This document shows, one piece after another, positions 51,754-59,620 of a DNA stretch of 64,000 nt. A program made the translations under genes and the position numbers. Below the pieces are notes generated by a model that had not been told where the DNA came from, ran no database searches, and saw only the letters and a list, made by a program, of their open reading frames with translations. Where the stretch lies: positions 62,001 to 126,000 of the forward strand of contig NZ_JAAVTK010000008.1 in the NCBI RefSeq assembly GCF_012275535.1. Reading direction: 5' to 3'. Position 1 is the stretch's first letter. Each line of letters starts with the position of its first letter. Origin of the DNA: Hymenobacter artigasi (GTDB lineage: Bacteria > Bacteroidota > Bacteroidia > Cytophagales > Hymenobacteraceae).

Positions 51754-53079
51754 CTACTCCTTCAGCAGCTTATCAATCTCCTTATTGAAGGCCGAAATTT
51801 CTTCCTGATAATACTGGCCCGTGCCCGGCCCCGAGAAGCCGGTATGAATCTTCCGCACGTTGCCTTTTTTATCCAGGAAAATGGTGGTCGGAAACGCTAC
51901 GAATTTCGCCAGCTGCGGCAGCGACCGCGCCACCGAGTCCTTATCAGAAACGCCCGCGAAAGCCACGTCGTAGCCAATGTGAAACCGCTCGCGCATGTTG
52001 CGCAGCTTGGGTGCCGACTTGGCGTAGTCGCCGCTGCGCTCGTAGCCCAGGCCGATGATTTCCACGCCGCGCGCCTTGTTTTTCTCGTACCACGGGGCCA
52101 GGAAGTTGGTTTCGTCCATGCAGTTGGGGCACCACGAGCCCAGGATTTGCACCACCACCACCTTGCCCCGGTACTTGGGGTCGGTGGGGGAGATGCTGCC
52201 GCCTTCCAGCACGTTCGGGAACTTGAAATTCAGCCGCGACTCGCCTTTTTTGAGGTAAACCAAGGTATCGGCATCGGGCAGCTGGGCCTTGGGGTCGGGC
52301 ACGGCCGTCCAGGTTTCGTGGCCCGCTTTGCCGGAGTAAAAGTCACCGAACAGCGTGTTGGGCGCGTACTCTTTGGTGATATCCACCGGTTCCTTCGGCC
52401 CGTTGTGGGCCGTGAACAGAAAGGCGTGGCTGCCGTCGAAGGTGCTCAGCTTTATATCCTGTCCGCTTACTTGGCCGCTGAGGTAGCGGTAGTCGCCGGT
52501 ATTAGTCAGGAAAGTGCCCGCCAGCAGATTGCCCTGCTGGGTGAAGACGCCCGTGGCCGGGTAGCGCTTGCCGTTATCGTCGAAGGTAGCCCGCCAGGTA
52601 CCGCCAAAGCTCCCCGTTTTCTCGGTCGATTTGGTGGCTGGAAACAAATCCTGCGCGCCCGCCGCTGCCGTCATCGGCACGCGGTACGGCGTTTTCGAAT
52701 CATACTTCACCCAGGTGCCTTTCAGCTTGCCCGCGCCGTCGGCCCGCACCACCAGCGCGGCATCGAAGGCGTGCATCCGGATAGTAGTCGAGTCGCCGGC
52801 CGATTTGATATCCTCGCAGCGCAGTCGCTCCTCGCCGTTCAGGCCTTTATTAATGAGATAGACCACCGGCTGGCCGGCTTCATCTTTCACCTCAAACAAA
52901 AACGGGATTTCCTGGCCCTGCGTGGCCAGTACGCCGCGCCACGGGCCGGGCGTGAGCACCGGGGCCCCGGTCGCGCCGCCGGTAGCGGCCGTTTCGGAAG
53001 AAGTGGAATTGGATGAGCAGCCGGCGAGGCTCAGGCCCAGCGTGGCCGCAGCCAGCAGCGAAAGGGAAATTGATTTCAT
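51754..53079 (-). CDS. TlpA-like thioredoxin-fold lipoprotein
   Basis: 441 residues. Lipoprotein signal MKSISLSLLAAATLGLSLAGC with Cys21. The middle (about 45-280) is a beta-rich domain typical of Bacteroidetes TlpA relatives (FGGTWRATFDDNGKRYPATG, TFLTNTGDYRYLSG). The C-terminal thioredoxin domain holds the redox pair in LGSWCPNCMDE and the cis-Pro loop VAFPTTIFLDKKG. It is expected in the periplasm as a disulfide reductase or peroxide-related protein. It diverges from the aconitase gene. Confidence 0.9.
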   Translation of the reverse strand: MKSISLSLLAAATLGLSLAGCSSNSTSSETAATGGATGAPVLTPGPWRGVLATQGQEIPFLFEVKDEAGQPVVYLINKGLNGEERLRCEDIKSAGDSTTIRMHAFDAALVVRADGAGKLKGTWVKYDSKTPYRVPMTAAAGAQDLFPATKSTEKTGSFGGTWRATFDDNGKRYPATGVFTQQGNLLAGTFLTNTGDYRYLSGQVSGQDIKLSTFDGSHAFLFTAHNGPKEPVDITKEYAPNTLFGDFYSGKAGHETWTAVPDPKAQLPDADTLVYLKKGESRLNFKFPNVLEGGSISPTDPKYRGKVVVVQILGSWCPNCMDETNFLAPWYEKNKARGVEIIGLGYERSGDYAKSAPKLRNMRERFHIGYDVAFAGVSDKDSVARSLPQLAKFVAFPTTIFLDKKGNVRKIHTGFSGPGTGQYYQEEISAFNKEIDKLLKE

Positions 53080-53143
53080 GGTAAGCGCAAAAATGCAGAC
53101 AGAAGCCCAACAACCAAGCCCTGGGCCGTTAGGTTACGCCTGC

Positions 53144-53186
53144 CTCTGCGTACCTCCGCGGAAACCTCCGCGCACCTCCGCGAGAA
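53144..53186. repeat. CTCTGCGTACCTCCGCG-type short repeat
   Basis: Tandem variants of ACCTCCGCG between the divergent TlpA and aconitase genes, similar to those at 14662-14712. Confidence 0.6.
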
Positions 53187-53287
53187 ATAATGGCCGCCCC
53201 ACACCGAACGCCACCCCAAAAAACCGCGTTAAACCTATGAAAACCCGCATCGGCGCATTTTGGCTAGGTACAACTTAGCCGGAGTGC

Positions 53288-53295
53288 TACATTTG
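53288..53295 (+). promoter_or_regulatory. -7 box of the aconitase gene
   Basis: TACATTTG, a perfect TAnnTTTG match, 38 bases before the ATG at 53326. Confidence 0.5.
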
Positions 53296-53325
53296 CGCAA
53301 CCACTCTTTATATAACACGCATCCT

Positions 53326-55605
53326 ATGGCTTTCGACCTGGAAATGATTCGCACGGTGTACGCCGGCATGGGTTCCCGCATCGAGGCGGCCCGCGCCGCC
53401 GTGGCACGCCCGCTTACCCTCACCGAGAAAATTCTCTACGCCCACCTTTATGGCGGCGAAGTAAAGCAGGCCTACGAGCGCGGCGTTTCCTACGTCGATT
53501 TCGCCCCCGACCGCGTGGCTATGCAGGATGCCACCGCCCAGATGGCGCTGCTCCAGTTCATGCAGGCCGGCAAGCCCACCGCCGCCGTGCCCAGCACCGT
53601 GCACTGCGACCACCTCATTCAGGCCAAGGACGGCGCTACTGCCGACCTGGCCGAAGCCAACTCTGAAAACAAGGAAGTGTACGACTTCCTGGCCTCGGTT
53701 TCCAATAAATACGGCATCGGCTTCTGGAAGCCCGGCGCGGGCATCATTCACCAGGTTGTGCTGGAAAACTACGCCTTCCCCGGCGGCATGATGATTGGTA
53801 CCGACTCGCACACCCCCAACGCGGGCGGTTTGGGCATGGTCGCCATTGGCGTGGGCGGTGCCGATGCCGTGGACGTAATGGCCGGCATGGCTTGGGAGCT
53901 GAAGTTCCCGAAAGTCATTGGCGTGAAGCTGACCGGCCGGATGAACGGCTGGACTTCGGCCAAAGACGTGATTCTGAAAGTAGCCGGCATCCTGACCGTG
54001 AAGGGCGGTACGGGCGCTATCGTGGAGTATTTCGGCGACGGTGCCGAGAGCCTCTCGGCCACTGGCAAAGGCACCATTTGCAACATGGGCGCTGAAATCG
54101 GCGCCACCACGTCGGTGTTCTCCTACGACGAGAAGATGGGCGACTACCTGCGCGGTACCGGCCGGGCCGAAATCGCCGAGGCTGCCGCCGCCGTGCGCCA
54201 GCACCTGCGCGCCGACGACGAGGTGTACAACGACCCGGCTAAATACTACGACCAGCTCATCGAAATCGACCTCAACACGCTGGAGCCTTACGTGAACGGC
54301 CCTTTCACGCCGGACGCTGCCTGGCCGATTTCGGAGTTTGCCGCCGCCGTAAAGGAGCACGGCTGGCCCGAGAAGCTGGAAGTGGGCCTCATCGGCTCGT
54401 GCACCAACTCTTCGTACGAAGACATTACCCGCGCCGCCAGCATTGCCAAGCAGGCCGTAGATAAGGGCCTGACCGTGAACGCCGAGTTCACCATCACGCC
54501 TGGCTCGGAGCTGGTGCGCTACACGGTGGCCCGCGACGGCCTCCTCGACACCTTCGCCGACATGGGCGGCGTGGTGCTCGCCAACGCCTGCGGCCCGTGC
54601 ATCGGCCAGTGGGCTCGCCACACCGACGACCCCAAGCGCCGTAACTCCATCATTACGAGCTTCAACCGCAACTTCGCCAAGCGCAACGACGGTAACCCCA
54701 ACACGCACGCTTTCGTGGCCTCGCCCGAAATCGTGACGGCCTTCGCCATTGCCGGCGACTTGACCTTCAACCCCCTCACCGATACGCTGCCCGGCAAAAA
54801 CGGCCCCGTGAAATTCGACGAGCCGGTGGGCGTGGAAATGCCCCCGCGTGGCTTCGCCGTGGAGGATGCCGGTTTCCAGGCTCCCGCTGCCGATGGCTCG
54901 GGCGTGCAGGTACTGGTGAGCGATACCTCCGACCGCCTGGAGTTGCTCACACCTTTCAAGGCTTGGGAAGGCACCGATTTGATGGGCCTGCGCCTGCTCA
55001 TCAAAGCCCAGGGCAAGTGCACCACCGACCACATTTCGATGGCCGGCCCGTGGTTGAAATACCGCGGTCACCTGGACAATATCTCCAATAACATGCTCAT
55101 CGGAGCCACCAACGCCTTCAATGGCGAGGCAAACTCGGTGCGCAACTTCGCCGTGCAGGGCGACGGCTACACCACCGTGCCGCAGTCGGCTCGTTCCTAT
55201 AAGAGCCTGGGCATCGGTACCGTGGTAATCGGGGACGAGAACTACGGCGAAGGCTCGTCGCGTGAGCACGCCGCCATGGAGCCCCGTCACCTCGGCGTAC
55301 GCGCCGTGATTGTGAAGAGCTTCGCCCGCATTCACGAAACCAACCTGAAGAAGCAGGGCATGCTCGGCCTCACCTTCGCCAACAAGGCCGACTACGACCT
55401 GATTGAGGAAGGCGACACCATCGACATCCTCGGCCTGACGGATTTCCAAGAAGGCAAGCCCTTGCAGGCCCGCCTGCACCACGCCGACGGCGACACCGAC
55501 CTCATCACCCTCAACCACACCTACAACGAAGGTCAGATTGAGTGGTTCAAAGCCGGCTCGGCCCTGAACCTGATTCGCTTGAAAGAAGCCGGCCAGGTGG
55601 CGTAA
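53326..55605 (+). CDS. acn: Aconitate hydratase
   Basis: 759 residues, mitochondrial-type aconitase that isomerises citrate to isocitrate in the TCA cycle. 4Fe-4S ligands are the Cys in [12 protein letters not shown] and the two in ACGPCIGQW. Substrate-site segments include [23 protein letters not shown] and the C-terminal domain with [13 protein letters not shown]. The start at 53326 ([15 protein letters not shown]) fits relatives and the promoter at 53288; an upstream in-frame start at 53260 would place the promoter within the gene. Confidence 0.96.
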   Translation: MAFDLEMIRTVYAGMGSRIEAARAAVARPLTLTEKILYAHLYGGEVKQAYERGVSYVDFAPDRVAMQDATAQMALLQFMQAGKPTAAVPSTVHCDHLIQAKDGATADLAEANSENKEVYDFLASVSNKYGIGFWKPGAGIIHQVVLENYAFPGGMMIGTDSHTPNAGGLGMVAIGVGGADAVDVMAGMAWELKFPKVIGVKLTGRMNGWTSAKDVILKVAGILTVKGGTGAIVEYFGDGAESLSATGKGTICNMGAEIGATTSVFSYDEKMGDYLRGTGRAEIAEAAAAVRQHLRADDEVYNDPAKYYDQLIEIDLNTLEPYVNGPFTPDAAWPISEFAAAVKEHGWPEKLEVGLIGSCTNSSYEDITRAASIAKQAVDKGLTVNAEFTITPGSELVRYTVARDGLLDTFADMGGVVLANACGPCIGQWARHTDDPKRRNSIITSFNRNFAKRNDGNPNTHAFVASPEIVTAFAIAGDLTFNPLTDTLPGKNGPVKFDEPVGVEMPPRGFAVEDAGFQAPAADGSGVQVLVSDTSDRLELLTPFKAWEGTDLMGLRLLIKAQGKCTTDHISMAGPWLKYRGHLDNISNNMLIGATNAFNGEANSVRNFAVQGDGYTTVPQSARSYKSLGIGTVVIGDENYGEGSSREHAAMEPRHLGVRAVIVKSFARIHETNLKKQGMLGLTFANKADYDLIEEGDTIDILGLTDFQEGKPLQARLHHADGDTDLITLNHTYNEGQIEWFKAGSALNLIRLKEAGQVA

Positions 55606-55683
55606 CTGCCATCAGCCAGGAGCTTAAGCTGCAACGGCCGCCTCAGGAAACTGGGGCGGCCGTTTTTAATAAATTGCCATCTT

Positions 55684-56352
55684 ATGAAGGAAGAATTACA
55701 ACAGTATTTGCACAAATCTTTTGGTCGTCATCCACCTTATTCAACCAACGATATCAACCTGGATTATTCGGTTGGGGGGCAGGTGCACATTCGTTTTGAA
55801 CTTGGTGGAGAATTGCTTAGGAATGGTACCAGAGAGCGGGTTGCGCAATCGTCGCAACGGGCCGTTACACTATTTGAAGATACTTTCCCAGACACTGAGA
55901 ACAAAATATGGGTTTTGATTTATGACTATTCAGAAACTCTGGTTGATGAGAATCCAAATTTTTTATGCCAGCAATTTCCGTCAGACCTATTATCCACCTT
56001 TTATAATCAGGTAGAAAGAGTTCATGAATGTGTCGGCAATGTGAATGAGCTTGAAAACGAGGGTAATGATGGAAAAGATTGCAAAATAATTATTGGCAAA
56101 GTCAAGGTTAAGGATATTAAATATCAACATATCCTTGAGGCAATTGCTAATAGTGAAATGGGATTTGAGCCGGCAATCGATAGCCGAGTGTATTTTGTTG
56201 ACCCAAAAACTGACCGTATTTTCCGCATGTATGATGACCGGGGCTGCTTTGTAGAAAGCAATTCAGCGGACAACATCCGGGATTTATATCAGCGGCGAAA
56301 TGACTGGATTGCTGATTATCACCGTCCGGAAATCGATAAATATTTCCAGTAG
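55684..56352 (+). CDS. DUF3885 domain protein
   Basis: 222 residues. The C-terminal part carries the DUF3885 pattern RVYFVDPKTDRIFRMYDDRGC...LYQRRNDWIADYHRPEIDKYF. The N-terminal part is soluble and mixed alpha/beta. The function is unknown; such genes often occur singly in variable parts of genomes. The base composition is visibly more AT-rich than any neighbouring gene and many codons end in A or T, which suggests recent acquisition. It starts 78 bases after aconitase and is followed by the REP/RAYT unit, so this junction looks like an accessory insertion point. Confidence 0.8.
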   Translation: MKEELQQYLHKSFGRHPPYSTNDINLDYSVGGQVHIRFELGGELLRNGTRERVAQSSQRAVTLFEDTFPDTENKIWVLIYDYSETLVDENPNFLCQQFPSDLLSTFYNQVERVHECVGNVNELENEGNDGKDCKIIIGKVKVKDIKYQHILEAIANSEMGFEPAIDSRVYFVDPKTDRIFRMYDDRGCFVESNSADNIRDLYQRRNDWIADYHRPEIDKYFQ

Positions 56353-56389
56353 TTTCCCTGCTAATAAATACAGCGCCGCTGCTACCGCT

Positions 56390-56445
56390 GCTCTTTCGGA
56401 GTTGTACTCCGGAAGTTCAACCTGCTGGGGGCTTGTAGCCCCCGA
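56390..56445 (+). repeat. REP unit A of the RAYT locus
   Basis: Begins GCTCTTTCGGAGTTGTACTC and continues through CCTGCTGG to a second hairpin GGGGGCTTGTAGCCCCC. It is in inverted orientation relative to units B and C. Confidence 0.88.
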
Positions 56446-56481
56446 GCATAGCCCGGTACCTGCCATACAGGCAGAGTAGAA

Positions 56482-56522
56482 CTCCGCAGCAGGTGGCTTT
56501 CGGAGTATAACTCCGAAAGAGC
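56482..56522 (-). repeat. REP unit B of the RAYT locus
   Basis: On the reverse strand it begins GCTCTTTCGGAGTTATACTC followed by CGAAAGCCACCTGCTG. It ends 21 bases from the 3' end of the transposase gene. It lacks the second hairpin of A and C but keeps the core stem. Confidence 0.88.
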
Positions 56523-56542
56523 TTTTTGAGCTTTTCGCCTTT

Positions 56543-57088
56543 TCAGTCGAGAAATAGGACGTCGAGCAGGCCGCCTTGCTCGGCGTAGTTGGAGGCGGAG
56601 CTGTAGAGGTAGTATTCGGCCTCAGCCACTAGTTCGGCGCGAACGGGGTTTTGGTGCAGGTAATGCAGCTTTTGCAGGGTGAAATCCCGGGTCATTAATT
56701 CTTTGGCTTCGTTGCCATCCTGCCAGAATTTATAGGTTTCGCTTTTGGCATTGGTGCGGGCGTTGTAGGCGAAGCGGTGCAACAGCCACTGCCGCCGGCT
56801 TTCGGGGTCGCGCTGGATGGCGGTGGTAATGGCTTTGCTGGTGTGGCGCTTGAAATCGCGCAGGATGTCCGACAGGTTCTTGTCGGGCGGGGTGGCGGCA
56901 ATCAGGTGTAGGTGGTTGCTCATTAGGCACCAGGCGTACAGTTCCAGGCCCTTGTGCTGTTGGCAGTAGCGCAGGGCATCGACGATGATGTGGCGGTAGG
57001 AGGGGCGGGTGAATACGTCGACCCAGTCGACCACGGTCATGGTGAGGAAGTAGATGTGGTCGGGGAAGATGCGGTTTTTTAGGCCCAT
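56543..57088 (-). CDS. REP-associated tyrosine transposase (RAYT, Y1/IS200-like)
   Basis: 181 residues, HUH single-strand nuclease fold. The N-terminus YFLTMTVVDWVDVF is the first strand, and the HUH motif is MSNHLHLIA with H59 and H61. The later LRDFKRHTSKAI helix region and the ending HYLHQNPVRAEL..EAEYYLYSSA are typical of the Bacteroidetes RAYT branch. I could not place the catalytic tyrosine with certainty. RAYTs are domesticated relatives of IS200/IS605 transposases that cut and move REP palindromes; here REP units lie on both sides (56390, 56482 and 57147). No IS end structure surrounds it, so it should be regarded as a REP-linked gene, not an active insertion sequence. Confidence 0.92.
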   Translation of the reverse strand: MGLKNRIFPDHIYFLTMTVVDWVDVFTRPSYRHIIVDALRYCQQHKGLELYAWCLMSNHLHLIAATPPDKNLSDILRDFKRHTSKAITTAIQRDPESRRQWLLHRFAYNARTNAKSETYKFWQDGNEAKELMTRDFTLQKLHYLHQNPVRAELVAEAEYYLYSSASNYAEQGGLLDVLFLD

Positions 57089-57146
57089 TTGGGTGGGAGC
57101 GAGGGGGGAGTTGTATTTTGCCCGAGTGGTAAATTTCGGGCCGGGC

Positions 57147-57200
57147 GCGGGGGCTGCAAGCCCCCGGCAGGTGGCTTTCGGAGTGTAACTCCGAAAGAGC
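57147..57200 (-). repeat. REP unit C of the RAYT locus
   Basis: Reverse-strand reading GCTCTTTCGGAGTTACACTC, then CGAAAGCCACCTGC and a GGGGGCTTGCAGCCCCC hairpin. Same orientation as unit B and the same two-hairpin plan as unit A. It lies between the transposase start and the EcsC gene end. Confidence 0.9.
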
Positions 57201-57208
57201 CCCTTAAG

Positions 57209-57940
57209 CTACTCCAGTTGCCTCACAGCAAAATACCGCATCCGGTAGCAGTTCTGGGCTGTGTGGCCCAGCTGCGCGATGAGCTTGTAGTTGGCCACGG
57301 CTCCCACGGCGGCCCCCACGAAGGGCAGGAGCTGGGCCATTTTGGCGAGGTCGATGTAATCCCGGTATTCCTGCTGAAAGGTGCGCCAGTCAAATTCCTC
57401 GGGGTTGAGGGGCAGGGTGAGGCGGTAGGCGTCCCAGGTGGCGAGGCGGTGGTAGGTGGCGTTGCGGGTGTGCTGGCTGCTGAAGGCCAGCTGGAAAACA
57501 TAGAGCACGTAGAGGCGCTCGGTGTAGTCGTGCACGTCGTAGCCGTAGGCGGCGGCCACGTCGAAGAGCAGCTTGAGCTTGAGGCCGAGCAGCAGCGGAA
57601 AATCGGCCAGGCCGAGCAGGAAGCCGCCCGCGCCGGTCACGGCGCCTTCGGCGGTGGCCATGGTGCGGTAGTTGCGAATCTGGCTGCGCACGGCGGTTTC
57701 GCGCTGCGCAAAGGAGACATTGGCCAGCAGCTTGCCGGTGGTGTGCTGCGAGCCGAAGAGCACGCCGCGCACCATTTGCCGGATGGCGGCCGTGATGGCC
57801 TGGTGCACACGCTCGGGCAAAAAGGCATTGAGCCTCACCTGCACGCGCCGGGCAAAGTTGTTGAGAAACGACGGTGACCGCTGCATTTTCAGCTGCCAGG
57901 CACGAAGCTCGATGCGGGCTTGCTGTTCTTCGGAGTTCAT
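57209..57940 (-). CDS. EcsC family protein
   Basis: 243 residues. Family features: an alpha-helical basic N-terminus, then TAEGAVTGAGGFLLGLADFPLLLGLKLKLLFDVAAAYGYD with a hydrophobic, membrane-associated helix pair, and LLPFVGAAVGAVANYKLIAQLG near the C-terminus. EcsC proteins take their name from the B. subtilis Ecs transporter locus, but their activity is unknown; a link to membranes or secretion is usually assumed. The start at 57940 (MNSEEQQARIELRAW) is chosen because an open frame upstream overlaps the next gene and reads as low-complexity Arg/Pro/His. Confidence 0.88.
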   Translation of the reverse strand: MNSEEQQARIELRAWQLKMQRSPSFLNNFARRVQVRLNAFLPERVHQAITAAIRQMVRGVLFGSQHTTGKLLANVSFAQRETAVRSQIRNYRTMATAEGAVTGAGGFLLGLADFPLLLGLKLKLLFDVAAAYGYDVHDYTERLYVLYVFQLAFSSQHTRNATYHRLATWDAYRLTLPLNPEEFDWRTFQQEYRDYIDLAKMAQLLPFVGAAVGAVANYKLIAQLGHTAQNCYRMRYFAVRQLE

Positions 57941-57984
57941 TCGGAAAAGGGAAAAGGGCCGTAGCGCGAACGTTACAGCTTGCG

Positions 57985-58410
57985 CTATAAGGTGGCTACC
58001 TGACTGGCCCGCGTTTCGCGGGGCTTCTGCACCAGGTAATAATACAGCAGAATGCCCAGCCCGATGAGAAAGGGCACCAGCGCCAGGTGCTTGCCCGTGA
58101 CGTGCGGAGCCACCTGCACGGCATCGAACCCAAAAAACTCGCTGCCCATCCAATACGAGTTGGCCGTAATCCAGAACACGATGGCCAGGTTGTGGGCCAG
58201 CTCCGAGGCGTAGGCGCGGGTGCGCCAGGCAATGACCAGGGCAATGCCCAGCGTGGGCACCACCATGAGCAGGCCCAGCGGCCGCCACACCATGCACCAG
58301 GCAATATCCTTCAGTAGCCAGAACAGGATGTGCGTGTTTTCCATCTTCCGGAATGCGGCTGGGATGGCGTACACTTCTTCGGTTGCAACGGCGGTTTCGG
58401 GGACGGCCAT
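57985..58410 (-). CDS. Small multi-pass membrane protein of unknown function
   Basis: 141 residues. Four hydrophobic segments can be seen (about 28-47 ILFWLLKDIAWCMVW, 48-63 LLMVVPTLGIALVIAW, 72-88 NLAIVFWITANSYWM, 108-126 LALVPFLIGLGILLYYYL), with short polar ends. No known motif. It lies 44 bases upstream of the EcsC gene on the same strand, separated by a short GTAGCGC...GCGCTA hairpin at about 57961-57986. Confidence 0.68.
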   Translation of the reverse strand: MAVPETAVATEEVYAIPAAFRKMENTHILFWLLKDIAWCMVWRPLGLLMVVPTLGIALVIAWRTRAYASELAHNLAIVFWITANSYWMGSEFFGFDAVQVAPHVTGKHLALVPFLIGLGILLYYYLVQKPRETRASQVATL

Positions 58411-58443
58411 GGGGCGGGCAAAAGCTCAAAAATAAGGCCGGCG

Positions 58444-59205
58444 CTACTTCCCTGGTGCGGCAATGCCCAGTGCCCGCAGCTGCGGCGCGTATTTTTCATA
58501 AATCACCTGCAAATCGGCGTTGTGCTTATTGGCATCAACCCCAATGCTCACGTTGCGGGCGTGGAAGCGGTGCAGGTGGCTGATGTGCGGGCACACCACC
58601 GGCAGCTGCCCGGCCAGCAGGAAGCGCACGTAAAGGTCGAGGTCCTCGGCCATGGCCAGCTCGCCGTCGTAGCCGCCCACCTCGTCTACAAAAGCCCGGC
58701 TGTAGCACACGTTGCCCTGGATGAAATGCTCGGCCCGGAAAATGGCTTGCAGCATGGCCGTGGGCGTTTCAAACTGCCAGGCGTAGTAGTCCTCGTGGGG
58801 CAGGTAGCGGCCGGATTCATCCACGCGCAGGAAATCGGCCACGAGCCACGGCCGGCCGGGGTGGGCCTGAATGTGGGCGGCGTAGTGGTGCAGGGTGCGC
58901 TGGAGCATGATGTCATCGTCATCGAGGGGCACAACCCAGGCATCGGGCGCGGCTTCCCGGATGAGGGCGTTGCGGGCCGCACCGGCCAGTTGGCGGCCGG
59001 GCGAGTGCCAGTGGCGCAGCGGCGGGCCGGGCTGGGCGGCGGCCTCGCGCAGGTAGGCGGCCGTGCCATCGCGCGAGCCGCTGTCGTAAATCAGGTGTTC
59101 GAAGGAGAAATCGAGCGGGGCGCTGACGGTGGCGCGCACGCTGGCCACGGCCTCGGGCAATAGCTCCCGGCGCTGGTGGGTGGGGGTGATGACGGTAAAA
59201 TGCAT
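58444..59205 (-). CDS. Family 2 glycosyltransferase
   Basis: 253 residues, GT-A fold. The N-terminus FTVITPTHQRRELLPEAVASV binds the nucleotide, IYDSGSRDGTAAYL follows, and VVPLDDDDIML provides the DxD metal site. ELAMAEDLDLYVRFLL is the acceptor-side ED motif. It is probably a cytoplasmic transferase for envelope polysaccharide or glycolipid. The start at 59205 (MHFTVITPTHQ) is the only one that places the first strand normally. It is followed on the same strand by the small membrane protein and EcsC genes. Confidence 0.92.
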   Translation of the reverse strand: MHFTVITPTHQRRELLPEAVASVRATVSAPLDFSFEHLIYDSGSRDGTAAYLREAAAQPGPPLRHWHSPGRQLAGAARNALIREAAPDAWVVPLDDDDIMLQRTLHHYAAHIQAHPGRPWLVADFLRVDESGRYLPHEDYYAWQFETPTAMLQAIFRAEHFIQGNVCYSRAFVDEVGGYDGELAMAEDLDLYVRFLLAGQLPVVCPHISHLHRFHARNVSIGVDANKHNADLQVIYEKYAPQLRALGIAAPGK

Positions 59206-59620
59206 AGGTGGGGTGTTCGTCGGGAGAGCCAAAAAAGTTGCCGCCGGGGCCGTTTCGGGCGGGGTGTGATGCTCGGATGAGGTAGTGGATGGTGGTCGGG
59301 GCGGCCCATGCGCCTGGTATACTGCCGACCTCGACTAATTCGTGGATATAACTCTTATAAGTCAATGGCTTAACTTAATTTTCTGAACCTGTGAATAAGG
59401 GGCCATTAGGTAGTATCTTTCTGCGCTGGGCTTGTGCTTCAAGAATGTAATTAATGGCAATCCATTTCTGCATTTGTGCCATTGTGCCACCGCAACTAAT
59501 TATTGTTTAGTGGTTTGATTTTTAAAATGCCAGTAGTCATGGCCTTTTATATAGATTGATTTAATAGCTCATCTTTTCATTTAGTCCCTCATTTTCTTTT
59601 TTTACTCCTCTTTCTTCTTT
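59206..59620. other. gene-free divergent intergenic region
   Basis: 415 bases between the glycosyltransferase start and the giant surface-protein start. The first ~130 bases are GC-rich; the rest is strongly AT-rich and must contain the promoters of both genes. No palindrome, small gene or clear TAnnTTTG box could be supported here, unlike most other gaps. Confidence 0.6.

Noticed and set aside
53308..55518. 736-codon reverse frame opposite aconitase
   Set aside because: Antisense shadow of a highly conserved enzyme; its His/Val/Gly-rich translation has no domain.
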